64,000 nucleotides of DNA from CAADGN01 sp035443945. GTDB lineage: Bacteria; Planctomycetota; Phycisphaerae; Phycisphaerales; UBA1924. Position 1 is the first letter of the stretch. Each line of letters begins with the position of its first letter. This document shows positions 1-7,404 of the stretch, one piece after another. The notes under the pieces are model-generated. The model saw only the letters and a list, made by a program, of their open reading frames with translations, searched no databases and was not told where the DNA came from. Both the position numbers and the translations under genes were made by a program. Location: assembly GCA_035443945.1 (NCBI GenBank), contig DAOMNQ010000002.1, forward strand, positions 38,324 to 102,323. The letters are read 5' to 3'.

Positions 1-1647
1 CGGATCAACATCATCGACACGCCCGGCCACGCGGACTTCGGCGGCGAGGTCGAGCGGGTGCTGCGCCTCGCGGACGGGTGCCTGCTGCTGGTCGACGCCT
101 TCGACGGGCCGATGCCGCAGACGAAGTTCGTGCTCGGCAAGGCGCTGGAGGCGGGGCTGCGGCCAGTCGTGGTCATCAACAAGTGCGACCGCCCGGAGGC
201 CGACCCCAAGCGCGTGCTGCACGAGGTCTTCGACCTGCTGGTCGACCTGGGCGCGGAGGATCACGCCCTCGACTTTCCGGTCGTCTACTGCTCAGGCCGC
301 GAGGGGTGGGCCTCGCCGTCGCTCGACCGACCCATGGACGAACTCCGTACGGGCGACCTGGGGCCGATCTTCGAGGCCATCGTGAGCGAGGTCCCCGCGC
401 CGAGCGCGAACCCGGATCGGCCTCTCCAGTTCCTGGTGACGAGCCTTGACTATTCCGACTATCTCGGCCGCATCGCCATCGGCCGAGTCATCGCGGGGAG
501 CATCCGCTCGGGGCAGCAGGTCGCCCTCGTGCGGCGCGACGGCAAAGTCGAGGAAGGGCGGGTCGGCAAACTCCTCCGCTTCGAGGGCCTCTCACGCGAG
601 GAGACCGACGAGGTCTACGCCGGCGACCTGTGCGCTGTCCCGGGGCTGCCCACCGTGGACATCGGCGACACCATCGCAGACCCCCAGTCGCCCGTCGGCC
701 TCCCCCCCGTCCGCGTGGATGAGCCGACAATCTCGATGCTTTTTCGCATCAACGACTCGCCCTTCGCCGGGCAGGAGGGGAAGTACGTTACCAGCCGGCA
801 GATCCGCGACCGGCTGCTGAAGGAACTCGAACGGAACGTGGCGCTGCGCGTCAAGCAGGGCGAGTCCGCGGAGGAGTTCGTCGTCTCCGGGCGCGGGCTG
901 CTGCACCTGGGCATTCTCCTCGAAACCATGCGGCGCGAGGGGTACGAACTCTCGGTCGGCCGGGCCGTCGTCATCACGAAGGAGATCGACGGCGTGACCT
1001 ACGAGCCGGTCGAGACTCTGGTGATCGACGCGCCCGCATCCGCCGTCGGCGCGGTGATGGAACTGGTTGGCGGGCGTCGCGGCGAGTTGCGGAAGATGGA
1101 GCCTCGCGGCGAGGTGATGCACCTGGTTTTCGACGTGACGAGCCGCGCGCTGATCGGGTTGCGCGGCCGCATCCTCACGGCGACACAGGGCGAGGCCGTC
1201 ATGCACCACCGCTTCGACCGCTACGAGCCGGTCAGCGGCGACCGGATCCGGCGGCCGTGCGGGGTGCTGATCGCCACAGAGGCAGGGCAGGTGACAGCCT
1301 ACGCCGTCGAGAATCTCGCCGACCGCGGCATCCTCTTCGTCGCCCCGGGCGACCGCGTCTACACCGGCCAGATCATCGGCGAGCACAACCGCGACAACGA
1401 CATTCCCGTCAACATCGTCCGCGAGAAGCACCTGACGAACGTCCGATCCTCGACCAAGGAAGCCACCGTCACCCTCAAGGCCCCGCGCCGGCTTACCCTC
1501 GAGGCGGCCCTCGAGTACGTCGAGGAGGACGAACTGGTCGAGATCACGCCGACCTCGATCCGCCTCCGCAAGCGCCTGCTCGACGAGGGCGAGCGCAAAC
1601 GCGCCGAACGCCAGGCCCGCGACCGCGCCCGCCCATCCTCACCCTGA
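1..1647 (+). CDS. typA: Ribosome-associated translational GTPase TypA/BipA, 5' end outside the window
   Basis: Translation factor of the EF-G family that binds 70S ribosomes and hydrolyses GTP; in other bacteria it helps ribosome assembly and stress growth. The frame is open from base 1, so roughly 60-65 N-terminal residues (P-loop and switch I) lie upstream; 548 residues are visible. The G3 motif DTPGH is at visible residues 6-10 and the G4 motif NKCD at about 60-63. A domain-2 barrel, an EF-G-like alpha/beta domain and the BipA-type C-terminal domain follow, and length and order fit the family. A GTG at base 58 is only an internal codon, since conserved GTPase residues precede it. Ends in TGA; the next gene is rplU on the same strand after about 175 bp. 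Confidence 0.95.
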   Translation, partial: RINIIDTPGHADFGGEVERVLRLADGCLLLVDAFDGPMPQTKFVLGKALEAGLRPVVVINKCDRPEADPKRVLHEVFDLLVDLGAEDHALDFPVVYCSGREGWASPSLDRPMDELRTGDLGPIFEAIVSEVPAPSANPDRPLQFLVTSLDYSDYLGRIAIGRVIAGSIRSGQQVALVRRDGKVEEGRVGKLLRFEGLSREETDEVYAGDLCAVPGLPTVDIGDTIADPQSPVGLPPVRVDEPTISMLFRINDSPFAGQEGKYVTSRQIRDRLLKELERNVALRVKQGESAEEFVVSGRGLLHLGILLETMRREGYELSVGRAVVITKEIDGVTYEPVETLVIDAPASAVGAVMELVGGRRGELRKMEPRGEVMHLVFDVTSRALIGLRGRILTATQGEAVMHHRFDRYEPVSGDRIRRPCGVLIATEAGQVTAYAVENLADRGILFVAPGDRVYTGQIIGEHNRDNDIPVNIVREKHLTNVRSSTKEATVTLKAPRRLTLEAALEYVEEDELVEITPTSIRLRKRLLDEGERKRAERQARDRARPSSP

Positions 1648-1822
1648 CGGGCGGCGACCGGAACGGCAAGCCCCAATCGCCGCGACTCGACCCATCCCCT
1701 CGCTCCGACGCCCGGTTCCGGATGCCCGCCGCCCTCCCCCTGCCTATCCTCTCCACCCGCCGCGGACCGGGTCCGAAGCCGGCTCCAGCCGCCCCGATGC
1801 CCGCGCGGACGAGGACCGATCC

Positions 1823-2155
1823 ATGCCGCAGTACGCCATCATCGAAGAGTCCGGCGGCCAGCGCCGCGTCGCCGAAGGCGACACCATCCTGATCGACCTG
1901 CTCAAGGGCGGCGAGGCCGAGGCGGGCGAGACCCTCACCTTCGACCGCGTGCTCATGGTCGGCGAGGCCGGCGGCGACGCGAAGGTGGGCACCCCCTACG
2001 TCGCCGGTGCCTCGGTCACCGCCCAGGTGGTCGAGCCTGCCGTCAAGGGCGAGAAGATCACCATCCACAAGTTCAAGCCGAAGAAGGGCTACCGGCGCAA
2101 GACGGGCCACCGGCAGCGCTACACCAGCGTGAAGATCACCGGCATCAAGGGCTGA
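1823..2155 (+). CDS. rplU: 50S ribosomal protein L21
   Basis: Structural protein of the large ribosomal subunit that contacts 23S rRNA and L20. It has 110 residues, the normal length, with the family start (MPQYAIIE) and the basic C-terminal region rich in KPKKGYRRKTGHRQ that carries the L21 signature. In most bacteria rplU is followed directly by rpmA (L27) and often obg; here the next gene is glmS on the opposite strand, its stop codon only 15 bp away, so the usual operon is broken. The 175-bp gap after typA should hold the promoter; no convincing -10/-35 pair was picked out. Confidence 0.96.
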   Translation: MPQYAIIEESGGQRRVAEGDTILIDLLKGGEAEAGETLTFDRVLMVGEAGGDAKVGTPYVAGASVTAQVVEPAVKGEKITIHKFKPKKGYRRKTGHRQRYTSVKITGIKG

Positions 2156-2170
2156 CCGCGCCGCTTTCGG

Positions 2171-4012
2171 CTACTCGACCGTGACGCTCTTGGCGAGGTT
2201 GCGGGGCTTGTCCACGTCGTGGCCGCGCAGGACGGCGGCGTGGTAGGCCATCAGTTGCAGCGGCACCACCGTCAGCAGTGGGCTGAGCGGCTCGGCGCAT
2301 TCGGGCACGTAGAGGACATCCTCGGCGAGTCGGGCGATCTCGTTGTCGCCCTCGGTGGCGACGGCGATGACGTGCCCGCCGCGCGAACGGACCTCGGCGA
2401 TGTTGCTGAGCACCTTGTCGTACTGCCTCCCGCGGTTGGCGATGAAGACGGCGGGCATGCCGTCGTTGATGAGGGCGATGGGTCCGTGCTTCATCTCGGC
2501 GGCGGGCATGCCCTCGGCGTGGATGTAGGAAATCTCCTTGAGTTTCAGCGCGCCCTCGAGGGCGGTCGGGTAGTTGTACCCCCGCCCCAGGAACAGCCAG
2601 TTCTCGCGGTCCACGTACTTCTGCGTCACTCGGCGGACGTGGTCGTCCTGCGCCAGCACACGCTCGATCCTGTCCGGGATGGCGGCCAACTCGGAGAGCA
2701 ACGAGGCGGACTCCTCGCGCGACATGAACTTGCGCCGTGCGAGGAAGAGGGCGATCATGGCGAGCGCAGTGACCTGCCCGGTGAAGGCCTTCGTGCTGGC
2801 GACGCCGACCTCCGGGCCGACGCGCAGGTAGACGCCCGCGTCGGTCTCGCGGGCGATGGTGGAGCCGACGACGTTGATGACGCCGAGCGCGAGCGCGCCG
2901 CGCTCCTTGGCTTCCGTGAGGGCCGCCAGCGTGTCGGCGGTCTCGCCGGACTGGCTGACCGCGACGACGACGTTCCCCTCCTCGATGATCGGGTTGCGGT
3001 AGCGGAACTCGCTGCCGTACTCGACTTCGGAAGGAACCTTCGCGAGGTCCTCGAAGAGGTACTCGCCGATCATGGCGGCGTGGAGGGCCGTCCCCTGCGC
3101 CACGAAGATGAACCGGCGCGCCTTGACGAGTTCCTTGGCGTACGCCGACAGGCCCCCGAGCACGACCTTCCCCTCACGCTCGTCGATCCGCCCCCGGCAG
3201 CAGTTGCGGATCGCCCGCGGCTGCTCGAAGATCTCCTTCTGCATGAAGTGCTCGAAGGAGCCGAGTTCGATCTGCTCAAGGTCGAGTTCGAGCTGCATCA
3301 TCCGCGGCGTCACTTCCGCGTTGTCCACCGTCGACGTGCGGAGCCCCTCCCGGGTGATTTTGACGACGTTGTAGTCGTCGAGCGGGAACGCCTGCGTCGT
3401 GTGCGCAACGATCGCCGCCGCGTCTGAGGCGACCACGTACTCCCCCGCCCCCACCCCCACCATCAGCGGCGACCCCTTGCGGGCGGCCACCAGCACGCCC
3501 GGCTCGCTCTCGCAGATGACCGCGATCGCGTACGCCCCCGTGACCTCCCGTAACGCGGCCTGCACCGCGCCCTCGAGGTCCAGGCCCGAAGCCCGGTCGT
3601 ACAACTCGCCGATGAGCATCGCGAGCACCTCGGTGTCGGTCTCGCTCGTGAAGCGGTGGCCCTTCTCTTCGAGCCAGGTGCGGAGCGTGGCGTAGTTCTC
3701 GATGATGCCGTTGTGGACGAGGGCGATGCCCGCCCGGTCGTCGCGGTGCGGGTGGGCGTTGGCCTCCGTGACGCCGCCGTGGGTGGCCCAGCGTGTGTGC
3801 GCAAGGCCGATCGTTCCCCGCATCGGGCCTTGAGATTGGAGCCGCCGCTCAAGATCGGCGACGCGCCCCACCGCCCGGAGCGTGCGGAGTTTGCCGTTGT
3901 CGATGACGGCGACCCCGGCGGAGTCGTACCCCCGGTATTCGAGCCGCTTGAGGCCCTCGACGAGCAGCGGCAGGGCCTGGCGCGACCCGATGTAGCCGAC
4001 GATCCCGCACAT
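2171..4012 (-). CDS. glmS: Glutamine--fructose-6-phosphate aminotransferase (isomerizing)
   Basis: Makes glucosamine-6-phosphate from fructose-6-phosphate and glutamine, the first step toward UDP-GlcNAc for cell wall and glycans. The 613-residue product has its catalytic Cys as residue 2 (MCGIVGYIG), a class II glutaminase domain to about residue 215, two SIS sugar-isomerase domains (the SQSGETADT phosphate-binding loop lies in the first) and the diagnostic C-terminus DKPRNLAKSVTVE. The frame stays open upstream to 4567, but the start at 4012 is fixed by the need for an N-terminal Cys after Met removal. Stop is TAG, a useful control for the in-frame TAG codons elsewhere in this window. No glmS ribozyme was recognised upstream. 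Confidence 0.97.
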   Translation of the reverse strand: MCGIVGYIGSRQALPLLVEGLKRLEYRGYDSAGVAVIDNGKLRTLRAVGRVADLERRLQSQGPMRGTIGLAHTRWATHGGVTEANAHPHRDDRAGIALVHNGIIENYATLRTWLEEKGHRFTSETDTEVLAMLIGELYDRASGLDLEGAVQAALREVTGAYAIAVICESEPGVLVAARKGSPLMVGVGAGEYVVASDAAAIVAHTTQAFPLDDYNVVKITREGLRTSTVDNAEVTPRMMQLELDLEQIELGSFEHFMQKEIFEQPRAIRNCCRGRIDEREGKVVLGGLSAYAKELVKARRFIFVAQGTALHAAMIGEYLFEDLAKVPSEVEYGSEFRYRNPIIEEGNVVVAVSQSGETADTLAALTEAKERGALALGVINVVGSTIARETDAGVYLRVGPEVGVASTKAFTGQVTALAMIALFLARRKFMSREESASLLSELAAIPDRIERVLAQDDHVRRVTQKYVDRENWLFLGRGYNYPTALEGALKLKEISYIHAEGMPAAEMKHGPIALINDGMPAVFIANRGRQYDKVLSNIAEVRSRGGHVIAVATEGDNEIARLAEDVLYVPECAEPLSPLLTVVPLQLMAYHAAVLRGHDVDKPRNLAKSVTVE

Positions 4013-4167
4013 GGAGCGATCCTCCCTCTCCCCCACTATCGGCCGCGCGGGGGGCAAAGGTCGCCCGGAAGAGCAACCGCAGAGTCCTACGCAGGCCGGA
4101 TCGTCCGGGATCGTTCGGGCCTCTCGCCCGACAGCCCAACCGCCACCCGACCACTCCGCGAGGCCAC

Positions 4168-4659
4168 TCAGCAGGCGAGGGCGGCGAGCAGATCGTCGGC
4201 CGTCAGGGCGGTCTTGATCTCCCGGGACTGTACCCGCTTGATCTTCCCGGTACCGGAGGTGTCGCGGGCGATCACGACGGTGCCGCGGGAGGCGACGTTG
4301 AGATCGGGCCAGTAGAACCCGTACGCCTTGCAGACATGCCGGTGCATGTCGGCGAGGAGGGTCTGCTTCAGGCCGAGGCTCTTCGCCCAGGCGTCGTGGG
4401 TGAAGAACGAGTCGCAGGAGATGCCGACGACCGTCGCGCCCTTCGCCTTCCACTTCTCGAACTCGACCGTCACGCACTTCATCTCGGCGGAGCAGACGGG
4501 GGAAAAGTCGAGGGGGTAGAAGCAGAGGACGACGTCGCCCTTCTTCACGTGGTCGGAGAGGCGCCACTCCTGCCGGTTCTGGTCGGTGAGCGTGAAATCC
4601 GGTGCGGTCTCGCCGACGGTGATGGGGTTGTCGCGCGGCTTGAGGTGTTCGTTCGCCAT
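4168..4659 (-). CDS. Peroxiredoxin (AhpC/TSA family)
   Basis: Thiol peroxidase that reduces hydrogen peroxide and organic hydroperoxides. 163 residues, one thioredoxin-fold domain. The peroxidatic Cys is residue 56 in PLDFSPVCSAEM, which fits the PxxxS/TxxC active-site pattern. There are further Cys residues (about 62, 76 and 109), and the protein ends in Cys163, so the resolving Cys cannot be assigned by eye. Belongs to the AhpE/BCP-like 1- or 2-Cys group rather than long AhpC. Lies 155 bp upstream of glmS on the same strand, too far to assume cotranscription. Confidence 0.9.
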   Translation of the reverse strand: MANEHLKPRDNPITVGETAPDFTLTDQNRQEWRLSDHVKKGDVVLCFYPLDFSPVCSAEMKCVTVEFEKWKAKGATVVGISCDSFFTHDAWAKSLGLKQTLLADMHRHVCKAYGFYWPDLNVASRGTVVIARDTSGTGKIKRVQSREIKTALTADDLLAALAC

Positions 4660-4766
4660 GGTTCGGTCTCCCCGGATTCCGGGCCGCCTTGCGGGGCGGC
4701 TCGGGGACGGTATCCTAGCGGGGCGGGGCGGAGCCTCGCGGAGTTCCGGACGGAGGAGGACACGCC

Positions 4767-5609
4767 GTGCAGGGACGCGCCATGCAGACGGAACCCACGC
4801 TGGAGGCTCGGTACGCGGAGGTCCGCGAGCGGATCGCCCGGGCGGCGGAGCGGAGCGGGCGACGGCCCGAGCAGGTGATCCTGATCGCCGTCACGAAGAA
4901 CGCGGAATCCGACGACGTGCGGGCGCTGCTGGAGATGGGGCACCGCGATTTCGGCGAAAATCGCGTGCAGCCGCTGCTGCAGCGTCAGGCGATGGTCGAG
5001 GAGTTCGCGGCACGACTCCGAGCGCTGCCCCACGCGCGCCAGGGCCGCACAGCGCGCGACGCCGAGACCGTGCTGACCGGTCGGTCGGGCACCGGCGAAG
5101 GCGCCGGGCCGGTTCGCTGGCACATGATCGGGCACCTGCAACGGAACAAGGTGCGACGGATCATCGGTTCGGTGCGGCTGATTCACTCCGTGGACTCGCT
5201 TCGGCTGGCGGAAGAAGTCCAGGCCTCGGCCCTGAAGCGCGACACGCCGGTCGAGGTGCTCGTGCAGGTCAACTGCTCAGGAGAAGGCCAGAAGTTCGGC
5301 TGCCCCATCGCCGCGGCCCTGCCACTGGCCGAGCAGATCGAAACCATGGTGAACGTCCGCGTGCGCGGCCTGATGACGATGGCGGCCTACTCGGACGACC
5401 CGGAGGACGCCCGCCCCACCTTCGCCCGCTGCCGGGAGTTGTTCGAGGAGTTCCGCACGACAGGCATCGGCGAGGGGCGGTTCGACCTCCTCTCGATGGG
5501 CATGACCGGCGACTTCGAGGTCGCCATCGAGGAGGGGGCGAACCTCGTGCGCGTAGGCACGGCCATCTTCGGCCCGCCGAAGCACGGCGCGGAGGACGGC
5601 GAGGACTGA
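4767..5609 (+). CDS. YggS/PLPBP-type pyridoxal-phosphate homeostasis protein
   Basis: PLP-binding TIM-barrel protein of the alanine racemase N-domain fold, thought to buffer free PLP; it has no known enzyme activity. 280 residues. The PLP lysine lies in IAVTKN near residue 38, followed by the family motifs FGENRVQ and WHMIGHLQRNK. Compared with ordinary YggS there is an extra segment of about 30 residues, rich in Arg, Gly and Thr, between FGENRVQ and MIGHLQ. The GTG start at 4767 is chosen because GGAGGAGGA ends 6 bp before it; an ATG at 4782 is the alternative. Not beside the proC, yggT or pilT genes that often accompany it. Confidence 0.9.
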   Translation: MQGRAMQTEPTLEARYAEVRERIARAAERSGRRPEQVILIAVTKNAESDDVRALLEMGHRDFGENRVQPLLQRQAMVEEFAARLRALPHARQGRTARDAETVLTGRSGTGEGAGPVRWHMIGHLQRNKVRRIIGSVRLIHSVDSLRLAEEVQASALKRDTPVEVLVQVNCSGEGQKFGCPIAAALPLAEQIETMVNVRVRGLMTMAAYSDDPEDARPTFARCRELFEEFRTTGIGEGRFDLLSMGMTGDFEVAIEEGANLVRVGTAIFGPPKHGAEDGED

Positions 5610-5615
5610 AGCGGC

Positions 5616-6362
5616 TCAGGCGCGGGCCATCGTGCCGCCGCGCGATCGCGTCCGCTCCATGTAGGCCTGGAGGCTGCGGCCCGGGCAGGCGGTGGGCTTG
5701 AGTTCCTGGTGCGTGTAGACCCGCGAGACGGGGACGCGGTACCGCTGCATCTGGGCCGCGACGAAGTTGTCGAGTGAGGCGATCGACTCGTTCGTCGGAC
5801 GCTGGTTGTCATAGTTGCCGAGAACGACGATGCCGAGGTTGTTGCGGTTGTTCTCGCCGCCGGCGTGCGCGCCCTGGAGGGAGAGCGGTCGGGCCTCCCA
5901 GACGCGCCCCGAGGGGTCGATCACGTAGTGGTAGCCGATATCCGCCCACCCGTTGCCGTTGACGTGGGCGGCCCGGATCGCCTCGATGCGCCGAGACGCC
6001 GCGGCGTCGCTCGTCGCCGTGAACGGCGTCATGCCGTCGTGGTGGATGGTGATTCGGTTGATCCCGCCCATCGGGTCCGCACGGGAGATGATCGGCCCCT
6101 CCCGCGTCCAGGCCGAGCGCGGGATGACGCCCTGCGCCGGGGTCTGGCCCGCCCTCTGGCGGCGCCATTCATCCAGCCACCCCGGCTTGTGCGACACGAC
6201 GTCGGGCGCCGGACGGTCGTAGACCGGAGCATCCGGAAGAGGACGGCGGCGCTGGGCCGACCGCGTGGTGCCGCACCCGCCGAGGATGAGACCGGCTCCG
6301 GCGAGAGACGCGCCGAGGACGAGGCCGCTCCGCACGATGTCACGCCGCGTGATTCCGTCCAT
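5616..6362 (-). CDS. Exported N-acetylmuramoyl-L-alanine amidase / PGRP-type protein, probable Tat lipoprotein
   Basis: Predicted zinc amidase cleaving the lactyl-peptide bond of peptidoglycan. The chosen start gives a twin-arginine signal (TRRDIVRSG), a hydrophobic stretch and a lipobox LGGC near residue 29, so the protein is likely exported folded and lipid-anchored. The catalytic domain is Amidase_2/PGRP-like: the first zinc ligands are in ITIHHDG and the second His and Cys in THQELKPTACPG. Total 248 residues, fitting a lipoprotein plus one domain. An in-frame ATG 15 bp upstream (6377) is possible. Convergent with the YggS gene, 6 bp between stop codons. Confidence 0.88.
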   Translation of the reverse strand: MDGITRRDIVRSGLVLGASLAGAGLILGGCGTTRSAQRRRPLPDAPVYDRPAPDVVSHKPGWLDEWRRQRAGQTPAQGVIPRSAWTREGPIISRADPMGGINRITIHHDGMTPFTATSDAAASRRIEAIRAAHVNGNGWADIGYHYVIDPSGRVWEARPLSLQGAHAGGENNRNNLGIVVLGNYDNQRPTNESIASLDNFVAAQMQRYRVPVSRVYTHQELKPTACPGRSLQAYMERTRSRGGTMARA

Positions 6363-6520
6363 AGAGACTAGTTCCATCGGTCGAAAGGGTCGCGGGCGTG
6401 CAGGAAGTGGCGGCCGTGCCGCAAAGGTACGCCCCATGGCGTGGATCGTACCATCCGCGCGGGGATTGTGCCGGTCAAGTTGGGGGAATCCGGCGGGGTT
6501 TCTCGCTACCCTTGCACCCC

Positions 6521-7315
6521 ATGAATCCGTCTGATAACCGATTCGTCTTGAACCCGCTGTGGTGGGCCGCGGCGGGCCTGTCGGCCGCCCTCTGCCCCGC
6601 CGCCGCAGCCCAGGACGCGGACGCCCCGACCGAAGCCGAGGCCGCCCTTGCGGAGCCGGACGCGGTGTGGTCCGGGTCGGCGAGCCTGGGCCTGCACGGG
6701 GCGTCCGGGAACACGGAGCGGCTGAACGTGCGGGGCGACCTCGCCCTGTCGCGCGACACCGCCCGGTTCGAGACCGATTTCTCGGCCGTGTACTCGTACG
6801 CGACCGAGGAGGGCGACGAGAGCGCGAACCGCTTCGACACGAAACTCCGGAACGACTGGCTGATCGCGGAGTCGCCGTGGCGGTACTACGCGCGGGCGCG
6901 GTACGAGTTCGACGAGTTTCAGGACTGGCGGCACCGGGTCTCGGGCGGGCCGGGCGTCGGGTACCTGTGGAGCAAGACGGAGTCGCTGTACTTCCTGACG
7001 CGGGCGGGCGTGGACCTCTCGCGCGAGTTCGACGGCGTGGACAACACGATCACGCCGGAGGCCGTGCTGGGGTTCGACCTGCAGTACCACCTGAGCGAGT
7101 CGCAGCGGCTGGTGTGGGTGTTCGACTTCCTGCCGGACGTGTCCGAGTTCGGGCCGTACCGGTTCGAGACGAACGCCGCGCTGGAGTTGGACATCGACCG
7201 GTCAAACGGGCTCTTCCTGCGAGTCGGCGTGGAGGACCGGTACGACTCGACGCCGGGACCCGACAAGGAACGCAACGACTTCGTCTACTTCATCACCCTC
7301 GGCTGGAAGATGTGA
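6521..7315 (+). CDS. DUF481 outer-membrane beta-barrel protein (YdiY-like)
   Basis: 264-residue secreted protein with an N-terminal signal peptide (hydrophobic core about residues 14-27, then PAAAAQ). The rest alternates aromatic and polar residues as in an outer-membrane barrel, and the opening GSASLGLHGASGNTE plus the closing aromatic strand ending GWKM match the DUF481 family, whose E. coli members are called salt-induced outer-membrane proteins. Function is unknown; the family is found in Gram-negative groups including planctomycetes. The ATG at 6521 is chosen because the signal peptide begins there. Confidence 0.82.
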   Translation: MNPSDNRFVLNPLWWAAAGLSAALCPAAAAQDADAPTEAEAALAEPDAVWSGSASLGLHGASGNTERLNVRGDLALSRDTARFETDFSAVYSYATEEGDESANRFDTKLRNDWLIAESPWRYYARARYEFDEFQDWRHRVSGGPGVGYLWSKTESLYFLTRAGVDLSREFDGVDNTITPEAVLGFDLQYHLSESQRLVWVFDFLPDVSEFGPYRFETNAALELDIDRSNGLFLRVGVEDRYDSTPGPDKERNDFVYFITLGWKM

Positions 7316-7325
7316 CGCGAACCGG

Positions 7326-7367
7326 GCACGAAGCGAGCAGAGCACGAAGCGAACAGAGCACGAAGCG
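7326..7367. repeat. 16-bp tandem repeat, about 2.6 copies
   Basis: Units beginning GCACGAAGCG repeat with a 16-bp period (7326, 7342, 7358) in the short gap between the convergent DUF481 and asnB stop codons. It differs from the other repeat families of the window. A role is not evident. Confidence 0.7.
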
Positions 7368-7404
7368 CAAGCGAGTGACACCCGCCGGATACCCCGCGTC
7401 TCCC

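Noticed and set aside
592..1431. 279-codon antisense frame across typA
   Set aside because: High-GC codon bias opens antisense frames; typA is unmistakable on the other strand.
3820..4167. glmS ribozyme upstream of glmS
   Set aside because: No recognisable core sequence or structure; the region also differs from known Gram-positive examples.
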